Assembly: GCA_003516865.1 (NCBI GenBank)
Contig: DPBR01000026.1
Coordinates: 1 to 15,548, forward strand
Length of the DNA stretch: 15,548 nt
Direction: 5' to 3'
From: Oscillospiraceae bacterium
Lineage (GTDB): Bacteria; Bacillota; Clostridia; Oscillospirales; Ruminococcaceae
This document shows positions 13,991 to 15,548 of the stretch, piece after piece; position 1 is the first letter of the stretch, and every line of letters begins with the position of its first letter. Made by a program: the position numbers and the translations under genes. A model generated the notes under the pieces. That model was given only the letters and a program-made list of their open reading frames with translations. It did not search any database and was not told where the DNA came from.

Positions 13991-14148
13991 AGATACGAAA
14001 TCATGCGCTTTTAAGTCGGTGCGGCGACGCCGACAAGGTTTGGATTTTGTCATGACTTCGCGCGTTTTTCGCGGGCGGAGTGTAAATCGAGCCTTTTTGC
14101 CGCGTTTTTTACGCGGTTTTTTTGTGAGCTTTTGAAAGGAGTGCGCGT
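13991..14148 (+). promoter_or_regulatory. pyr operon leader with predicted attenuator
   Basis: The roughly 158-base leader between promoter and pyrR can fold in competing ways. Hairpin 1 is GTCGGTG / CGCCGAC (14015-14034, 7 bp); its arms compete with AAGTC:GACTT (14013-14017 with 14054-14058) and GACAA:TTGTC (14032-14036 with 14047-14051). Hairpin 2 is CGCG / CGCG (14061-14073) with a T5 loop. CGCGG (14070-14074) can instead pair with CCGCG (14100-14104), the left arm of the terminator, so it could act as an antiterminator. I did not find the conserved loop sequence of the Bacillus PyrR-binding site. Attenuation is inferred from the layout; the controlling signal is not proven. Confidence 0.6.
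14100..14123 (+). terminator. Leader terminator upstream of pyrR
   Basis: A perfect 6-bp stem CCGCGT / ACGCGG with a TTTTT loop is followed by seven Ts. It lies after the promoter and 25 bases before the pyrR start, so it must be conditional for the operon to be expressed. Confidence 0.85.
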
Positions 14149-14703
14149 GTGGAAAATATTTCCGTAAAAGCGGAAATTCTTGATGAAAACGCCGTTTCGC
14201 GGGCAATTACGCGGATTTCCTTCGAGATTATCGAACGCAGCCGCGGCGCGGATAACCTTTGCCTTGTCGGACTGTATTCGCGCGGGGCGGTTCTCGCAAA
14301 GAGAATTGCCGCGAAAATCGCCGAGAATGTCGGCAGGGAAATTCCTATCGGACTGCTTGATATTACGCCGTTCCGCGACGACGACCGCAGGCACGGAGCG
14401 GACGATATGAGCAGAATAGACTTCGATATCACGGGGAAACACGTTGTTATCATCGACGACGTTATTTTCACGGGAAGAACCGCCAGAGCCGCTATGGACG
14501 CGCTTATGTCAAGAGGCAGACCTAAGGTTATACAGCTCGCCGTGCTTATCGACAGAGGTCACCGCGAACTGCCTATCAGAGCGGATTATGTCGGGAAAAA
14601 TCTCCCCACTTCTCACAGCGAGAAAGTGAGGGTTATGGTTAAGGAAACGGACGGCGCGGATAAGGTCGTTATCTGCGAGGCTTCGGGCAACAGCGATTTA
14701 TAA
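14149..14703 (+). CDS. pyrR: PyrR: pyr operon regulator / uracil phosphoribosyltransferase
   Basis: The 184-aa product matches PyrR in length and motifs. The PRPP-binding loop VVIIDDVIFTGRTARAAMDAL spans about residues 100-120, and LVGLYSRGAVLAKRI (about 39-53) and DRGHRELPIRADYVGKNLPTS (about 141-161) are typical PyrR blocks. PyrR binds pyr mRNA leaders in response to UMP/UTP and promotes termination; many members also make UMP from uracil and PRPP. The start is a GTG with AAAGGAG seven bases upstream. It is the first gene of the operon, directly behind a leader terminator, which suggests it regulates its own operon. pyrC begins 9 bases after its stop codon. Confidence 0.95.
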   Translation: MENISVKAEILDENAVSRAITRISFEIIERSRGADNLCLVGLYSRGAVLAKRIAAKIAENVGREIPIGLLDITPFRDDDRRHGADDMSRIDFDITGKHVVIIDDVIFTGRTARAAMDALMSRGRPKVIQLAVLIDRGHRELPIRADYVGKNLPTSHSEKVRVMVKETDGADKVVICEASGNSDL

Positions 14704-14712
14704 GGAGAAATT

Positions 14713-15548
14713 ATGGGGCTTTTGTTGAAGAACGGTTATGTTGTGGATACCGCAAACGGCTTTGAGGGCGCTGCGGATATCTTGATTGAAAACGGCGTTA
14801 TTGCGAAATGCGCGCCGAATATCACGGAAAAAGCGGACGAAATCATCGACTGTGCGGGAATGGCAGTTTTGCCGGGAATTTGCGATATGCACGTTCATTT
14901 CCGCGACCCCGGTCAGACCCACAAGGAGGATATCGTCACGGGAGGAAACGCCGCGGCAGCGGGCGGAGTTACCGCTGTCGCTTGTATGCCGAACACAAAC
15001 CCGACTGTCGATAGCCCCGAAACGGTCAAATATATCCTCGACAAGGCGAAGGGCGCGACCGTCAAGGTTTATCCTGTGGGCTGCATTACAAAGGGGCTTA
15101 AAGGCGAGGAACTGTGCGATTTCGAGGAGCTGAAAAAAGCGGGCTGCGTCGCGGTTTCCGACGACGGAAAGCCCGTCAGGAACGCGCGCGTTATGGCGCA
15201 GGCGCTTGTCAAGGCGCATTACGCGGGACTGAAGGTGATTTCGCACTGCGAGGAACCCGATGTTGTCGCGGGCGGCATCATCAACAGCGGCGAGGTTTCA
15301 AAGGAACTCGGCGTTAACGGTATGCACCGTATTTCCGAGGATATCTCAACCGCAAGGGAAATCGTTCTTGCGGGCGACCTCGAAATGCCCATTCACATAG
15401 CGCACGTTTCCACGGCGACAAGTATGATGCTGCTGAGAGTTGCGGCGAGATACGGAATTATGGTGACTTCCGAAACCTGCCCGCACTATTTCTCGCTCAC
15501 AGATGAAAAGCTGCGTTCGCGCGACGCGGATTATCGAATGAACCCGCC
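14713..15548 (+). CDS. pyrC: Dihydroorotase, class I (partial; runs off the window)
   Basis: An ATG with AAGGAGA upstream, overlapping the pyrR stop, opens a frame that continues past the window end; 278 full codons are present. The product is a class I dihydroorotase, which interconverts carbamoyl-aspartate and dihydroorotate in pyrimidine synthesis. Zinc and active-site residues are visible: H60 and H62 in DMHVHFRDPG, D151 in VSDDGKPV, H178 in SHCEE, and H231 in HIAHVST. These positions fit the usual numbering of the family. The CPNTNPTVDSP-like block (MPNTNPTVDSPETV) is also present. Complete class I enzymes are about 420-430 aa, so roughly the last third is missing, including the expected final catalytic Asp. 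The 9-base gap from pyrR implies translational coupling in one operon. Confidence 0.96.
   Translation, partial: MGLLLKNGYVVDTANGFEGAADILIENGVIAKCAPNITEKADEIIDCAGMAVLPGICDMHVHFRDPGQTHKEDIVTGGNAAAAGGVTAVACMPNTNPTVDSPETVKYILDKAKGATVKVYPVGCITKGLKGEELCDFEELKKAGCVAVSDDGKPVRNARVMAQALVKAHYAGLKVISHCEEPDVVAGGIINSGEVSKELGVNGMHRISEDISTAREIVLAGDLEMPIHIAHVSTATSMMLLRVAARYGIMVTSETCPHYFSLTDEKLRSRDADYRMNP

Noticed and set aside
12779..14206. 475-codon open frame on the - strand
   Set aside because: It crosses the antisense of fprA, its terminator, the pyr promoter and leader, and part of pyrR, all of which are well supported on the + strand.

Overview
The window looks like chromosomal DNA of an anaerobic Clostridia-class Bacillota, most like Ruminococcus and other Oscillospiraceae. 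The pointers are a type I dockerin, a giant 2-hydroxyacyl-CoA dehydratase activase-like Fe-S ATPase, a flavodiiron protein, small surface proteins with LPXTG-like tails, consensus sigma-A promoters with 17-bp spacers, strong purine-rich ribosome binding sites and some GTG/TTG starts. All ten annotated protein genes lie on the + strand. Long reading frames on the - strand appear to be shadows caused by GCG/CGC-rich codons. I saw no tRNA, rRNA or CRISPR.

Layout. (1) 1-1469: the end of a repeat element, a FapA/DUF342 protein, and a terminator. (2) 1494-7556: a consensus promoter drives a probable operon of a 1429-aa tandem activase/DUF2229 fusion, a membrane-anchored SPFH (band 7) protein, and a secreted dockerin-CAP protein. 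(3) 7563-10078: a second copy of the repeat, then a PcrA/UvrD helicase whose best start is a TTG just outside the repeat. (4) 10079-10817: a MmcQ/YjbR protein behind a leader with a strong hairpin, followed by a 42-bp tandem repeat. (5) 10952-12651: two short surface proteins, each with a signal peptide and a LPXTG-like C-terminal anchor and each closed by a similar terminator. Between them lie a promoter, hairpins and a third copy of the repeat. (6) 12665-13919: a self-contained transcription unit for an FprA-type flavodiiron protein. (7) 13956-15548: a promoter and leader with a terminator, then pyrR and the first 278 codons of pyrC, the start of a pyrimidine operon.

How the genes relate. 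pyrR and pyrC form a clear functional unit with a leader attenuator. The activase fusion and FprA are both oxygen-sensitive metal/flavin redox systems typical of strict anaerobes, but each has its own promoter. The dockerin-CAP protein implies cohesin-bearing scaffoldins elsewhere in the genome.

Most notable points: a 130-172 bp inverted-repeat-bounded element, apparently non-autonomous, found three times directly upstream of genes; the single-chain duplication of the Fe-S activase domain with all four predicted cluster cysteines kept at identical spacing; and a pyr leader without an evident consensus PyrR-binding loop. Five gene starts here were set downstream of the longest possible reading frame, on ribosome-binding-site, promoter or repeat evidence.
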